A stretch of DNA of 50,014 nt, taken from contig JAEOSY010000015.1 in NCBI GenBank assembly GCA_016840125.1, forward strand, positions 1 to 50,014, in the 5' to 3' direction. This stretch comes from Candidatus Helarchaeota archaeon. GTDB taxonomy: Archaea > Asgardarchaeota > Lokiarchaeia > Helarchaeales > HEL-GB-A. The notes below the pieces were generated by a model. It was not told the DNA's origin. It was given only the letters and a program-made list of their open reading frames with translations, and made no database searches. Positions 26,551 through 35,437 of this stretch are shown piece after piece (position 1 is the stretch's first letter; every line of letters starts with the position of its first letter). The position numbers were made by a program, and so were the translations under genes.

Positions 26551-27915
26551 ATGTCGGATAACGGTCAAGTAGAAAACATTGAAATTCTTAAAAAAGAGAT
26601 GCAAAAACAGCAAAAGGAACTAGAATGGAGCAAAAACCGTGTTCTAAAGCTAGAAAAAGAGTTAGCTTCATCTAAGAGTACATTAATGATAAATGAAAAA
26701 GAAATGAAGGAAGTAAAAGAAACTTATAGTCAATTAAGAGAAGAAAACACTGAATTAAAGAACAAAGTAAGTACTTTAAAAGAAAAACTCAGATTGGTAT
26801 TACCTGACGAGCTGAAATTGGAATTAAAAAAGAGTAAAGAGCTTCTCACCATAAAGGAAAACACAATAGATGATTTAAACTCTGAAATAACGGCAATTAC
26901 AAATGAACTCAATGAATCGCGAGAAAAATTCGAAGAAGAAATATCAAAAACTGCAGAAAAATTGATCACGTTGGAAACCTCTAAAGATGAAACGATTAAT
27001 AAACTAAAATCTGAAATTAATACAAACCAAAATAAAATGAAAGACTTAGAAAAACTAGTAGGCAAAAAGGAGGCCGAAAAAGACGAAGTAATGATTCAAA
27101 TGGCTGATTTAAAAGGATTACAGACTGAATTTCTGACGGAGCAGAAGAAAATTGTGGGACATTTTGGAGATCAAGATTTAAAGATAAAGGAACAAGAATC
27201 CATTCTTAGGAAGAAACAGGACGTAATAAACAAGCTTAAATCCGAACTTGGTAAAATACAGCCAAAAGCAAAAGAAGATAAAGAAAAAACTAAGCTAATT
27301 TCGGAATTACAGGTAATACTTGATCAGAAAGATGCTCAGATACACCAATTAATGATGGACCTCGAAAATTACCGAAACGCTGAACAAAAATTACATAATT
27401 TACAATCGTTGAATGAAGAGCAGAAAATGAGCAATAGACAGAAAGTACAAGGCTATGAATCATTCATATTAACCCTCCAAACTGAATTAAAAGATGTAAG
27501 AGAGCAACTATTTGAGTCTGAAACACTCCGAGCTGAACAACAAGGCAGTATTGAACGGTTTGAAGCATTAATTGGACAGGTCCAAACCCAAATGGACCAT
27601 AAAGAATCATATACTCAAAGTGCACCTCCAGCATATTCCGCTTCTGCCTCTGGGGGAGGATCAGCAGATGCAGTTAAGTATTTTTTCGATTCACTTATCG
27701 AAAAAGTGAAGAGCAACATTTCCGCCCTCCAACTAGCGAGTGCAATGTCACAAACACGAGAACGCGTTGAAAAAATACTCCCAAGACATGGTGTATTATT
27801 AGAATTATCCACCTTAGCTCGTCAGTTGCAAGAATATCCCGAAGGATCCGGACTTGACACGGAAACTCAAGCCCTATTATTAGCGAAGGTTGAAGAATGG
27901 AAGAGTATTATTTAA
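26551..27915 (+). CDS. Long coiled-coil protein with compact C-terminal domain
   Basis: Residues about 5-350 form an almost continuous coiled coil rich in E, K, L and Q. A low-complexity linker (SAPPAYSASASGGGSA) leads to an 80-residue helical C-terminal domain (KYFFDSLIEKVKSNISALQLA...). No family recognised. The same plan (coiled coil, flexible linker, small end domain) is seen at 21.7-23.1 kb, though the end domains differ. ATG 26551 is used because GAGG lies seven bases before it; ATG 26545 is too close to the site. Confidence 0.8.
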   Translation: MSDNGQVENIEILKKEMQKQQKELEWSKNRVLKLEKELASSKSTLMINEKEMKEVKETYSQLREENTELKNKVSTLKEKLRLVLPDELKLELKKSKELLTIKENTIDDLNSEITAITNELNESREKFEEEISKTAEKLITLETSKDETINKLKSEINTNQNKMKDLEKLVGKKEAEKDEVMIQMADLKGLQTEFLTEQKKIVGHFGDQDLKIKEQESILRKKQDVINKLKSELGKIQPKAKEDKEKTKLISELQVILDQKDAQIHQLMMDLENYRNAEQKLHNLQSLNEEQKMSNRQKVQGYESFILTLQTELKDVREQLFESETLRAEQQGSIERFEALIGQVQTQMDHKESYTQSAPPAYSASASGGGSADAVKYFFDSLIEKVKSNISALQLASAMSQTRERVEKILPRHGVLLELSTLARQLQEYPEGSGLDTETQALLLAKVEEWKSII

Positions 27916-28032
27916 CATCTTATTTTGAGAGTCTAATCTCATATATGAGACATTTATAGAAATCGTTATTATTGAGCAGAATAAGATAAAAGATGTGATT
28001 TAATTCGATTTGATGAAGTTAGGCGATTAATT

Positions 28033-29145
28033 ATGGGTGAAATAGATTATTATGAAGAAGTCCGCCAAAAATTGCGGCTCGGCAAATTGGCGGTGCCTAA
28101 ACATGAAAATGTAATAGAAGTCTTCAAGATCCTATGGAACGAAGAAGACATCAAACTACTCTATCATTTTGAGAACCCTGGAAAGTTACTCTCTGCTGTG
28201 AAGTTAGCGAAAAGGTCAGGATTAGAAAAAGTAAAGGTAAAAGAGATTGTAAAAAGACTTACGGCTAAAGGGACTATTATTGAAATCGGTAATTCATACG
28301 GATTATTACCCCTCATTCCTGGTATATTCGAATTGTATTTCCTTACTTGTGGGGATACCGAGGAAAATATGAAAAAGGTCGCGGAAATTCTAAGATCTAC
28401 CTTCGATACGATCCTACCACCAATGTTTTATATTCTTAAAAACCCATTATTCCGTCCAAAACTACCCTATGAGGCAAAAGAGAAATTTATTCAGATAGAT
28501 GAAACAGTTGAAACTGGCAAACAAGTGTATCCATATGAGCTCGTTGAAGAATTGGTAAATCGAAATGAGTATTTTGTGGGATTACGGTGTCAGTGTCGCC
28601 AAGTTGGGGAGCTGGCTGGAGAACCATGTGAAAAGACCCCTTCGGAATTGGGTTGCCTTGCATGTGGCTTGGTTGCAAAACAGCTAACATCCATGGGCAT
28701 CGGAACGAAGTTATCTAAGGAACAAGCAATTGATTTAATTAAACGAGCTGAGAAAGCTGGATTGGTTCACTGCGGTGCCAACAGTTCAGGATTCGAGACT
28801 CACATCCTAATTTGTAATTGTTGCGAATGCCACTGTGGTATGCTGCGCCCCACTGCACTACATGGAGTGCCGGGCGTACAACGGGGCAACTTTTTTCCTA
28901 AAATTGATCCTGATTTATGTGTTTTTTGTGAAACGTGTGTAAAGAAGTGCCCTATGACTGCAATTTTTCATCTATGGCCCTTTGAAGCTGATTCCTCCGA
29001 TGAGCGAATGGTAATCTTAGACAAATGCATTGGTTGTGGAGTGTGTGCTGCAAACTGTCCAAAGAATGCGATCAAAATGGAACGAGTTCGAGATGAAAAC
29101 CCACCCAAGCAGTTCGCGCTAAATATCAATATTTTTAATCCCTGA
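28033..29145 (+). CDS. HTH protein with cysteine clusters and 2x[4Fe-4S] ferredoxin domain
   Basis: Residues 30-100 look like a winged-helix region (IKLLYHFENPGKLLSAVKLAKRSGL...VKEIVKRLTAKGTI). The middle holds cysteines C186, C188, C199, C208 and C211, and a dense cluster CNCCECHC (251-258). The C terminus is a classical two-cluster ferredoxin: CVFCETCVKKCP near 286-296 and CIGCGVCAANCP near 322-332. It is probably an electron-transfer protein that may also sense redox state or bind DNA. ATG 28033 follows AGGCGA. It stands upstream of the Hsp20-like gene on the same strand; partners are unknown. Confidence 0.8.
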   Translation: MGEIDYYEEVRQKLRLGKLAVPKHENVIEVFKILWNEEDIKLLYHFENPGKLLSAVKLAKRSGLEKVKVKEIVKRLTAKGTIIEIGNSYGLLPLIPGIFELYFLTCGDTEENMKKVAEILRSTFDTILPPMFYILKNPLFRPKLPYEAKEKFIQIDETVETGKQVYPYELVEELVNRNEYFVGLRCQCRQVGELAGEPCEKTPSELGCLACGLVAKQLTSMGIGTKLSKEQAIDLIKRAEKAGLVHCGANSSGFETHILICNCCECHCGMLRPTALHGVPGVQRGNFFPKIDPDLCVFCETCVKKCPMTAIFHLWPFEADSSDERMVILDKCIGCGVCAANCPKNAIKMERVRDENPPKQFALNINIFNP

Positions 29146-29217
29146 AGTTCTCAATAGTACTGAATTTAAAAGAGTTTAAATTCCTAAATTGCTAAATGTA
29201 TTCTGAGGTATATACGC

Positions 29218-29757
29218 GTGGGCTACAATTTTGATGAGTACTTTCGCAAGTTCTTGAAGCTTTTTAAGCAGATCCTTAACGATCCCAACTCAGACCATCC
29301 ACTCAAACATATCTTTAAGAATGCGGATCTCGATCGGTTAGCAGAAAACCCTCCATCAATGGAGGACATCTCTAAATTCATGCAATACTTCTTCCAAGAC
29401 CCTAATTTCAATCCCTTCACTCAAGGCGGACAGATATTCAATAAATATGCCCCACAGTCCCATGGTAGCAAACCACTACCCAAAAAACCCACTGATACTA
29501 AAGCAACTGATGCCAATCTAATCATCGACTCATTTGAATTTGGTGATGAAATTCATGTATTAGTAGGTACAAATCGAACTGATTTAGAGTTTAAAACAGG
29601 GGTAAAGAAAGGAGATAGGAGTAAGGCGTTAATTATACGAAATAAAAAGGGGAACGCCCTTAAAATCGTACAACTCCCACATGAAATTGATAATAAATCA
29701 AAACAAGTCTCATATCAGAATGGAACTTACGAAATAATTTATAAAAAACGAAGTTAA
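29218..29757 (+). CDS. Hsp20/alpha-crystallin-like protein (GvpH-like)
   Basis: A 179-residue protein. The N-terminal 100 residues are helical and charged. The C-terminal 80 residues follow the beta-sandwich pattern of small heat shock proteins: LIIDSFEFGDEIHVLVG, RSKALIIRNKKG, VQLPHEIDNKSKQVSYQNGTYEIIYKK, where LP, the Y/NG turn and the final strand are typical. Small heat shock proteins hold unfolding proteins in solution. GTG 29218 has GAGGT eight bases upstream. The fit is moderate, and the long N-terminal part is unlike the usual family. Confidence 0.65.
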   Translation: MGYNFDEYFRKFLKLFKQILNDPNSDHPLKHIFKNADLDRLAENPPSMEDISKFMQYFFQDPNFNPFTQGGQIFNKYAPQSHGSKPLPKKPTDTKATDANLIIDSFEFGDEIHVLVGTNRTDLEFKTGVKKGDRSKALIIRNKKGNALKIVQLPHEIDNKSKQVSYQNGTYEIIYKKRS

Positions 29758-29761
29758 TTAA

Positions 29762-29870
29762 AAGGCGCTGACCAATGCCGTCGGATAAAGGGCGAATCGC
29801 TTGATGCCGCAGTTGAAAAAGAAATTGTCCCCCGTCCCGCGATCTGGCCGCTCGGTAATCCTTAAACCTA
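29762..29870. other. GC-rich island between convergent genes
   Basis: About 100 bases, clearly richer in GC than the rest of the window, between the Hsp20-like and mvhA genes (convergent). The plus strand has an open stretch without a start codon reading AAVEKEIVPRPAIWPLGNP-stop; the minus strand is also open. No tRNA or strong hairpin was found. It could be a foreign fragment, a mobile-element remnant or a structured RNA; I cannot tell which. Confidence 0.4.
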
Positions 29871-29884
29871 GTTTTTCAAAGATA

Positions 29885-31303
29885 TTATCTGTGAAATTTT
29901 TTGATCAGATGACCTTTGCTATCCACAATCTCTATAACCATTGGCATCTGACCAATAGAATGAGCAGCGCAGGTGAGACAAGGATCATAAGCACGAATTG
30001 CCATTTCTATCTTGTTATAGTTATTTTCAGATATTTTTCCATCTTGAACAAGATTTTGCGCGGCTATTTTAACCGATTCATTTATTGCCGGATTATTATG
30101 TAATGTTGCCACGATTAAATTTACATCAGTTAGTTTTCCACTACTATTTGCTTTATAATGATGAATTAATGTACCCCGCGGGGCTTCAACAATTCCAATT
30201 CCTTCACCCGCAGATCGCTCCACTACTTTCCGAATGTTATCACTCGTAATTCTATCATTTTCGAGTAATTCCTGAGCTCTCTCAAATGCATACAATATTT
30301 CAATTAATCTTGCATGGTGATATGCTAATGTTTGATTAGCTGGCCGGCCATATATTGCTCTAAATTCAAGCAGGGCTTCTTGCGCTTTAGGAGTGGCCAT
30401 TCGATCACATATATTTACTCTAGCGAGCGGCCCAACTCGATAAATGCCCTCGGGCCACCCCTTAAATTTTAGATAAGGAAATTTAACATAACTCCAAGGT
30501 TCCAAATGTTCTGCAATATTTTGGAAATATTTATCTTGAGGTATATCAGTTATGATCTGCCCCTTACTATCTGTAGCTCGAATAGTCCCATCATATAATT
30601 CATGAACTCCATTTTTTAGGAGTCCAAGGAAATTTGTCTCAATAACGGCAAAATCTTTAATAAAATCTATTTGTTGCATTAAATTACTCGTACATATATA
30701 GAACAGGTCTTTATAAAGCGGAATTAGTTCTCTCAATTCGGATAACCTATTTTCTCTTTCAGCTTGCGTGATTCCCTTACTCATTCCACCGGGTATTGCG
30801 GTTACAGGATGGATTGCTTTTCCCCCTATAAGTTCAATTAGATTTTGGCCTGATTTTCTTATTTTTAAGACATTTTTCACTAATTCTGGATTTGCTTTAA
30901 CAATACCAACAATATTTCTATCTTGCGGCTTGGTATCTGCCCCTAGAATTAAATCGGGAGCAGATAGGAAAAAGAAATGCAGCGAATGTGAGTGAATCAT
31001 TTGCCCCATATGCATGAGTTCCCGCAATAGCTTCGCAGTTTCAGGGACTTCCACACCAAGCAAATCATCACATGCTTTCACAGATGCGAGATGGTGGCTC
31101 ACTGGGCAAATGCCACAAGCTCTTGTAGTAATTCTTGGTGCATCATAAAACATTCTACCCTGCATGAACTTCTCAAATCCTTTGAATTCAAGAACATGGA
31201 AGCGGGCATTTTGGAGATTACCTTTATTATCCATCTCGAATGTAACTTTTGCATGCCCTTCTACCCTCGTAACAACATCAATATTTCGTATTTCCTCAGT
31301 CAT
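29885..31303 (-). CDS. mvhA: [NiFe]-hydrogenase large subunit, MvhA/VhuA type
   Basis: Catalytic subunit of a group 3 (MvhA-like) cytosolic hydrogenase. Ni ligands are in RACGICPVSH (C63, C66) and DPCLTCAAH (C442, C445, H448). Twenty-four residues follow H448, a C-terminal extension normally removed by a maturation protease after Ni insertion. Length of 472 residues is typical. ATG 31303 overlaps the small-subunit stop by eight bases and has AAGGAGG upstream, so a longer reading from 31339 is rejected. Last gene of the HdrA-MvhD/MvhG/MvhA operon; HypA at 13.2 kb would help its assembly. Confidence 0.95.
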   Translation of the reverse strand: MTEEIRNIDVVTRVEGHAKVTFEMDNKGNLQNARFHVLEFKGFEKFMQGRMFYDAPRITTRACGICPVSHHLASVKACDDLLGVEVPETAKLLRELMHMGQMIHSHSLHFFFLSAPDLILGADTKPQDRNIVGIVKANPELVKNVLKIRKSGQNLIELIGGKAIHPVTAIPGGMSKGITQAERENRLSELRELIPLYKDLFYICTSNLMQQIDFIKDFAVIETNFLGLLKNGVHELYDGTIRATDSKGQIITDIPQDKYFQNIAEHLEPWSYVKFPYLKFKGWPEGIYRVGPLARVNICDRMATPKAQEALLEFRAIYGRPANQTLAYHHARLIEILYAFERAQELLENDRITSDNIRKVVERSAGEGIGIVEAPRGTLIHHYKANSSGKLTDVNLIVATLHNNPAINESVKIAAQNLVQDGKISENNYNKIEMAIRAYDPCLTCAAHSIGQMPMVIEIVDSKGHLIKKFHR

Positions 31304-32213
31304 TGTCTTTTCCTCCTTCTTGTTTTTTATAAACTTCATGCAGAATAGAGAATGGTAAAGAATAGCGATAGACAGTTCCAGATAAATCCTCCTGTGTTAT
31401 GAGTTGTCCAATAGGGAATATGGATGCTAATCCTGTTATTGAGGCACAACCTTGGTCTTTCTCTTTTTCAAGAGGTCCCATACAGCCCCTACAAGGGAGA
31501 TTTGCCTTAACACATCGACCTTTACAACCTTCCCTTGTAGCAAAACCAATACATAAAATTCCTTGTTCCAAAAAACATAAATCATTTCTGTACTCTATTT
31601 CAAAGGGAGCATTAACCCGAAACGTGAGAAATTCTTTCGTTGGAATAAACATTTTTTCATGAGTTTTATCACATTCTGCACAGAGATTTCTGGTAGGAAG
31701 TGATGGTTCCCGCCCCTCTAATAAGTCTACTAAAACATTTTTAATCATATCTGGAACTGGAGGACAGCCAGGGACTTTATAATCCACGTGTATTATATTT
31801 TCCACTAGATCCACATTTTCTGTCAGTGCCGGGACAACTTCTGAAGGAATAATTGGAGAATCATTAGTCGATGCCAATTCATATGAACATTTCAGTGTCT
31901 CTTTCAAGCCAAAATAGTTTCTTAAACCATTAATTCCTCCGAAACAGGCACAAGACCCTAAGGCAATGATTTTCTTTGCTTTTTCCTCGATTGTTTTAAC
32001 CAATTCAATATCATGTTCATTACCAATTGTACCATTTATTAAAGCAATATCACACGAAGGGATTTCTTTTATGTCAAGGACAGTTGTACAATAAACTAAA
32101 TCCACTAAATTTAACACATCTAATATCTCTTCATGTAAATCCAGTATGGCGATAACACACCCAGTACACCCAGTAATATTTAATATTGCCAGCTTTGGTT
32201 TTGTTGAGCTCAT
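31296..32213 (-). CDS. mvhG: [NiFe]-hydrogenase small subunit, MvhG/VhuG type
   Basis: Electron-transfer subunit of the MvhA-type hydrogenase, carrying Fe-S clusters to HdrA/MvhD. Proximal cluster ligands are in ITGCTGC (C16, C19), with GSCACFGG near residue 88 and VPGCPPVPD near 150. Further cysteines (CAECDKTHE, EGCKGRCVKANLPCRGCMG) bind the remaining clusters. Length of 305 residues is typical of MvhG, and there is no twin-arginine signal, as expected for a cytosolic enzyme. Its ATG overlaps the MvhD stop (ATGA). Confidence 0.95.
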   Translation of the reverse strand: MSSTKPKLAILNITGCTGCVIAILDLHEEILDVLNLVDLVYCTTVLDIKEIPSCDIALINGTIGNEHDIELVKTIEEKAKKIIALGSCACFGGINGLRNYFGLKETLKCSYELASTNDSPIIPSEVVPALTENVDLVENIIHVDYKVPGCPPVPDMIKNVLVDLLEGREPSLPTRNLCAECDKTHEKMFIPTKEFLTFRVNAPFEIEYRNDLCFLEQGILCIGFATREGCKGRCVKANLPCRGCMGPLEKEKDQGCASITGLASIFPIGQLITQEDLSGTVYRYSLPFSILHEVYKKQEGGKDND

Positions 32214-33178
32214 TCTTTTGCCTCCCTTTCACTTAATACGTTTATATAATCCTCTACTTCTTGTTTAAACTTTTCACTTTCTAAATACGATATAAATATT
32301 AATTTCAGACGTTTTTCATCGATTCCTCTTGATTTTAACAATTCATTAAGTAGGTCTACTCGTTTTTCGAGATCATAATTTCCAGCAATGTATTGGCAAT
32401 TTTCTGGATAACACGCTCCAATAATAATTCCATCAAATCCCTTCTCAAATGCATATAACAAGAAACGTGGATCAATTCGACCACTACAAGGAACACGAAT
32501 TATTGAAATATTTAAGGGAAAAGTTTTCCCCGCTAATCCCACTTGATCTGCCGCTGGATACGCACATCCATCACACATAATTCCTAAGATTTTAGGTCCT
32601 TCAGGCGGGGTATACTCAGCTAAAACATTTATAGAATGATAAATCGATTCAGAAGGATAAAGAAGGAGATCTCGTGCCCCCGTCGGACATGCCGCAACAC
32701 AATTTCCGCAGCCTCTACATAAAGTTGGATCGACCACACTTATTTTCTTTACTGGGTCAATAGAACATGCATGGAAAAAGCAGGTTTTAACACATATCCC
32801 TTCCCCACCACAAACGGATTCATCGACGTCTGAAATAACAATGAATTGTGTAATTTCATCGCCACTAAGTACTCGGGAAATGCTAGAAGCTGCGGCATAA
32901 CCATCGACTATAGATTCATTAATCGTACGGGGACCCACACAAGTCCCTGCCAAATACTTCCCAAGGTCGTGTGTACTAACTGGTGAGAGCATGATATCCG
33001 CCTCTTTGAAAAAACCTTCAGGAGTTTTTGTAAGGCCTAATATTTCTCTTAACTGATCCACATCTTTGTTAGGGATCATGGGAGTTGCTAGGATAAGCAT
33101 GTCAAAAGGAATCGTTAATTTCCCACCGGAAACGTTTATTGTTAAATTCAAGGAATCTTCATTTTCACTTTTATCCAT
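32210..33178 (-). CDS. HdrA C-terminal part fused to MvhD, 3' half of a split gene
   Basis: First about 130 residues are the C-terminal half of HdrA: end of the FAD Rossmann domain (LILATPM, LAGTCVGPRTINESIVDGYAAA) and two [4Fe-4S] motifs (CGGEGICVKTC, CRGCGNCVAACP). The rest is MvhD, the [2Fe-2S] link to hydrogenase: GIMCDGCAYPAADQVG, RVPCSGRIDP and GACYPENCQY. It is in the same frame as the upstream HdrA part, separated only by TAA at 33218-33220. Without that codon one 785-residue HdrA-MvhD would result. ATG 33178 and TTG 33184 have no ribosome site, so separate translation is doubtful. Confidence 0.88.
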   Translation of the reverse strand: MDKSENEDSLNLTINVSGGKLTIPFDMLILATPMIPNKDVDQLREILGLTKTPEGFFKEADIMLSPVSTHDLGKYLAGTCVGPRTINESIVDGYAAASSISRVLSGDEITQFIVISDVDESVCGGEGICVKTCFFHACSIDPVKKISVVDPTLCRGCGNCVAACPTGARDLLLYPSESIYHSINVLAEYTPPEGPKILGIMCDGCAYPAADQVGLAGKTFPLNISIIRVPCSGRIDPRFLLYAFEKGFDGIIIGACYPENCQYIAGNYDLEKRVDLLNELLKSRGIDEKRLKLIFISYLESEKFKQEVEDYINVLSEREAKE

Positions 33179-33217
33179 ATCCAAACTTTGAAACGGCTCT
33201 GGAACTGCTCTAATCCA

Positions 33218-34567
33218 TTAAACATTCTTAAAATTTTGTGTTTCCTTAATGTATTCTTCTCCCATTTTTCCTAATGCATAAATATCGCGATAAAAAACGT
33301 ATATTTTCGTATCAGGTAACTTCTCTACAGTTTGTTTGATAGCTGCCGCTGTTGCCATGCAGCAGTACCTCGAACAATAGGGAACTTTCCCTGGCTGCCG
33401 AGCGCCAACACATAAAATGAATGCGATGTTTTTAGGTTGTTGTTGATTCGAAGGTTTCAATACTTTTCCATTATATATTCCATTTCCCACTAAAATACGT
33501 TCATATTCTTCCAGAGTTAAGACATCCTTCGATAATCCATACCCATACTCGTTAGGTTCGTACATATCATATCCAATTGCGGTAATAATTCCCCCTACAT
33601 TAATCTCAACTTGATGCGCCTCCTCATTTAGATCAACGGCTTTTACATCACACACCTTTGCACAGAGCTGAGAACATTCATTTCGACAGTAATCAATATG
33701 CTCTCCTTTTATAAAAGGGATTCTCGGGAATGTATCAAAATTAGGTAAATGAATAAGTTTTCTATCAACTAAATTGAAATTATATTCATCTGGGACATTT
33801 TTTTTACAAACATTTATACATTCACCGCAATTCGTACATGTTTCCTTAACAAATCGCGGGTACTGTTTGATTGTTACAACATAATTTCCAGTTCGTCCCC
33901 GGACTTGAAGAATTTCCGCGAGAGAAAAAATTTCAATACCAGGAGTTCTTGATAATGTATTTATTATCGGGGTTATTGCACACGCACTACATTCATCACG
34001 AGGAAATGCTTTACTAAACCGGAGTTGGTTTCCCCCCAAATATGCATCCTTTTCTACAAGATATACTGAATATCCTTGATTAGCAAGTGCTAACGCTGCA
34101 TGAATTCCACTTATCCCTCCCCCAATTACCAAGACAGATTTTAAATTTGGGATATTTTCAGTTTTAATTGGTTTCCCTGCTCGAAGTTGTTCTAATCCTG
34201 CAGCTATTATTTTAATGGCCTTTTCAATTATATGATCTTCATTCTGATCACGATGCGCCCATGCCACCTGTTCTCTAATATTTGCAAATTTCAATAACCC
34301 CGGATTTATGTTTAATTTTCCATGGAAAATTTCCTGAAATATTTCCTCGTAATATTTTGGAGAACAGCCAATAAATAACAATGCATCAATTTCATTCTTA
34401 TTGATTTGTTCAAACATGTCCTCTTGGTCATGGATCGAGCATGAAGCCTCATATACTGCTGTCATCTTAACATCAGGCTCTTTTTGACAGTAATCCTTGA
34501 GGACATCCATGTTCAAATGGGAATCGATCTCACCTCTGCAAATACATAATATCGCTCCAATGTTCAT
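33218..34567 (-). CDS. hdrA: Heterodisulfide reductase subunit HdrA, N-terminal part
   Basis: HdrA is the FAD/Fe-S flavin-bifurcating subunit joining hydrogenase to heterodisulfide (CoM-S-S-CoB) or ferredoxin reduction. Seen: SVLVIGGGISGIHAALAL (FAD), YLGGN...DECSACAITP (conserved cysteine region), CTNCGECINVCKK (cluster), CRNECSQLC and YCSRYCCMATAAAIKQTVE. The frame stops at TAA after YIKETQNFKNV and continues WIRAVPEPF, where normal HdrA proteins read on as G-V-x-F-I-R. The stop thus replaces exactly one residue. ATG 34567 has GGAG nine bases upstream. hdrB and hdrC are not in the window. Confidence 0.92.
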   Translation of the reverse strand: MNIGAILCICRGEIDSHLNMDVLKDYCQKEPDVKMTAVYEASCSIHDQEDMFEQINKNEIDALLFIGCSPKYYEEIFQEIFHGKLNINPGLLKFANIREQVAWAHRDQNEDHIIEKAIKIIAAGLEQLRAGKPIKTENIPNLKSVLVIGGGISGIHAALALANQGYSVYLVEKDAYLGGNQLRFSKAFPRDECSACAITPIINTLSRTPGIEIFSLAEILQVRGRTGNYVVTIKQYPRFVKETCTNCGECINVCKKNVPDEYNFNLVDRKLIHLPNFDTFPRIPFIKGEHIDYCRNECSQLCAKVCDVKAVDLNEEAHQVEINVGGIITAIGYDMYEPNEYGYGLSKDVLTLEEYERILVGNGIYNGKVLKPSNQQQPKNIAFILCVGARQPGKVPYCSRYCCMATAAAIKQTVEKLPDTKIYVFYRDIYALGKMGEEYIKETQNFKNV

Positions 34568-34585
34568 AATAAAAATCTCCGAACT

Positions 34586-35293
34586 TTAATTCTCCGATTT
34601 AGATAAAAAAGTCTCTTTTATTTGTTCTATTATCATTTTAACTTGATTTGGATTTATTTTTCTTACTAATTGCCTTTCAATTCCTGAAATAAGACTTTTT
34701 AAATCTTTATTTTTAAAACTGCTTTTTCGTTTACAAACTTGCTTAATTACTATGTTTAAAATTTCCGCCCCCATAGACCCAAATAAGCCAATCAAGAAAG
34801 ATTCAATTTCCTCTAATATTTTGAGGGGAGTTTTGAAAAAATGTTCTAATAATGATTCATTGATAAAATAATCTAATTTAGAACTAAAATTTATTAATTT
34901 TAACTTTTCAGCTAGGAATCCCGCATCTGGTTTTGACGTCATATTTAAATTATTAAAGGTGACTTCAAAAAAGTTGATAATTTCAGTTAAGATTTTATTT
35001 CCGAAAAGTGGATCGACATCCTTCGCGACATTAAGTATAAAAATATATGGAGGTCGCGTATCATAAATGAATTTAGTTTCGTGCATATCCATCACGTGGA
35101 TCCGATCGAGTGAAAATTCCTTCGATAATGAAAAGATAGCAGAAAGAAATCCTGAAATTAAATCATCATCAATTTTGGATGAGATATAAGCTCTATGGTA
35201 GATAGAATACCCAGTTTCGTTTAGGATAAAAAATTCTTTGATTTTTTCTGATCTAATTCGTTCTAAACTTAAATTTCCGAGTAATTTACTCAC
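34586..35293 (-). CDS. Longin-like domain protein 1
   Basis: A 235-residue protein. Residues about 18-115 have a longin-like order of strands and helices: IKEFFILNETGYSIYHRAY, then DDDLISGFLSAIFSLSKE, DRIHVMDMHETKFIYD and PYIFILNVAKDVD. The rest is helical with a conserved KQVCKRK segment. Longin domains are found in Asgard and eukaryotic traffic proteins and often bind small GTPases. It ends 18 bases before hdrA on the same strand and is the first of the tightly spaced hydrogenase genes. GTG 35293 lacks a strong ribosome site. Two close relatives lie at 35.4 and 41.8 kb. Confidence 0.65.
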   Translation of the reverse strand: MSKLLGNLSLERIRSEKIKEFFILNETGYSIYHRAYISSKIDDDLISGFLSAIFSLSKEFSLDRIHVMDMHETKFIYDTRPPYIFILNVAKDVDPLFGNKILTEIINFFEVTFNNLNMTSKPDAGFLAEKLKLINFSSKLDYFINESLLEHFFKTPLKILEEIESFLIGLFGSMGAEILNIVIKQVCKRKSSFKNKDLKSLISGIERQLVRKINPNQVKMIIEQIKETFLSKSEN

Positions 35294-35437
35294 ATCATTT
35301 TAAATTTTTGATAATTATAGATTAGGGATGAGCAATTATCATGTAAAGGGGCGAAATTTCTTATTCTGTTTGAAAAATAAATACTTATTAAATTTATTGA
35401 TACTAGGGTTTTTATTGAACAAGTAATTTCTTCACAA

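Noticed and set aside
29801..30103. Plus-strand open frame over the end of mvhA
   Set aside because: It is a shadow of the hydrogenase gene and the GC-rich block; no coding signature of its own.
33218..33220. TAA in HdrA as a recoded amino acid codon
   Set aside because: Most other genes in the window end normally at TAA (DegT, mmp3, TFB), so TAA is a true stop in this genome; selenocysteine and pyrrolysine do not use TAA.
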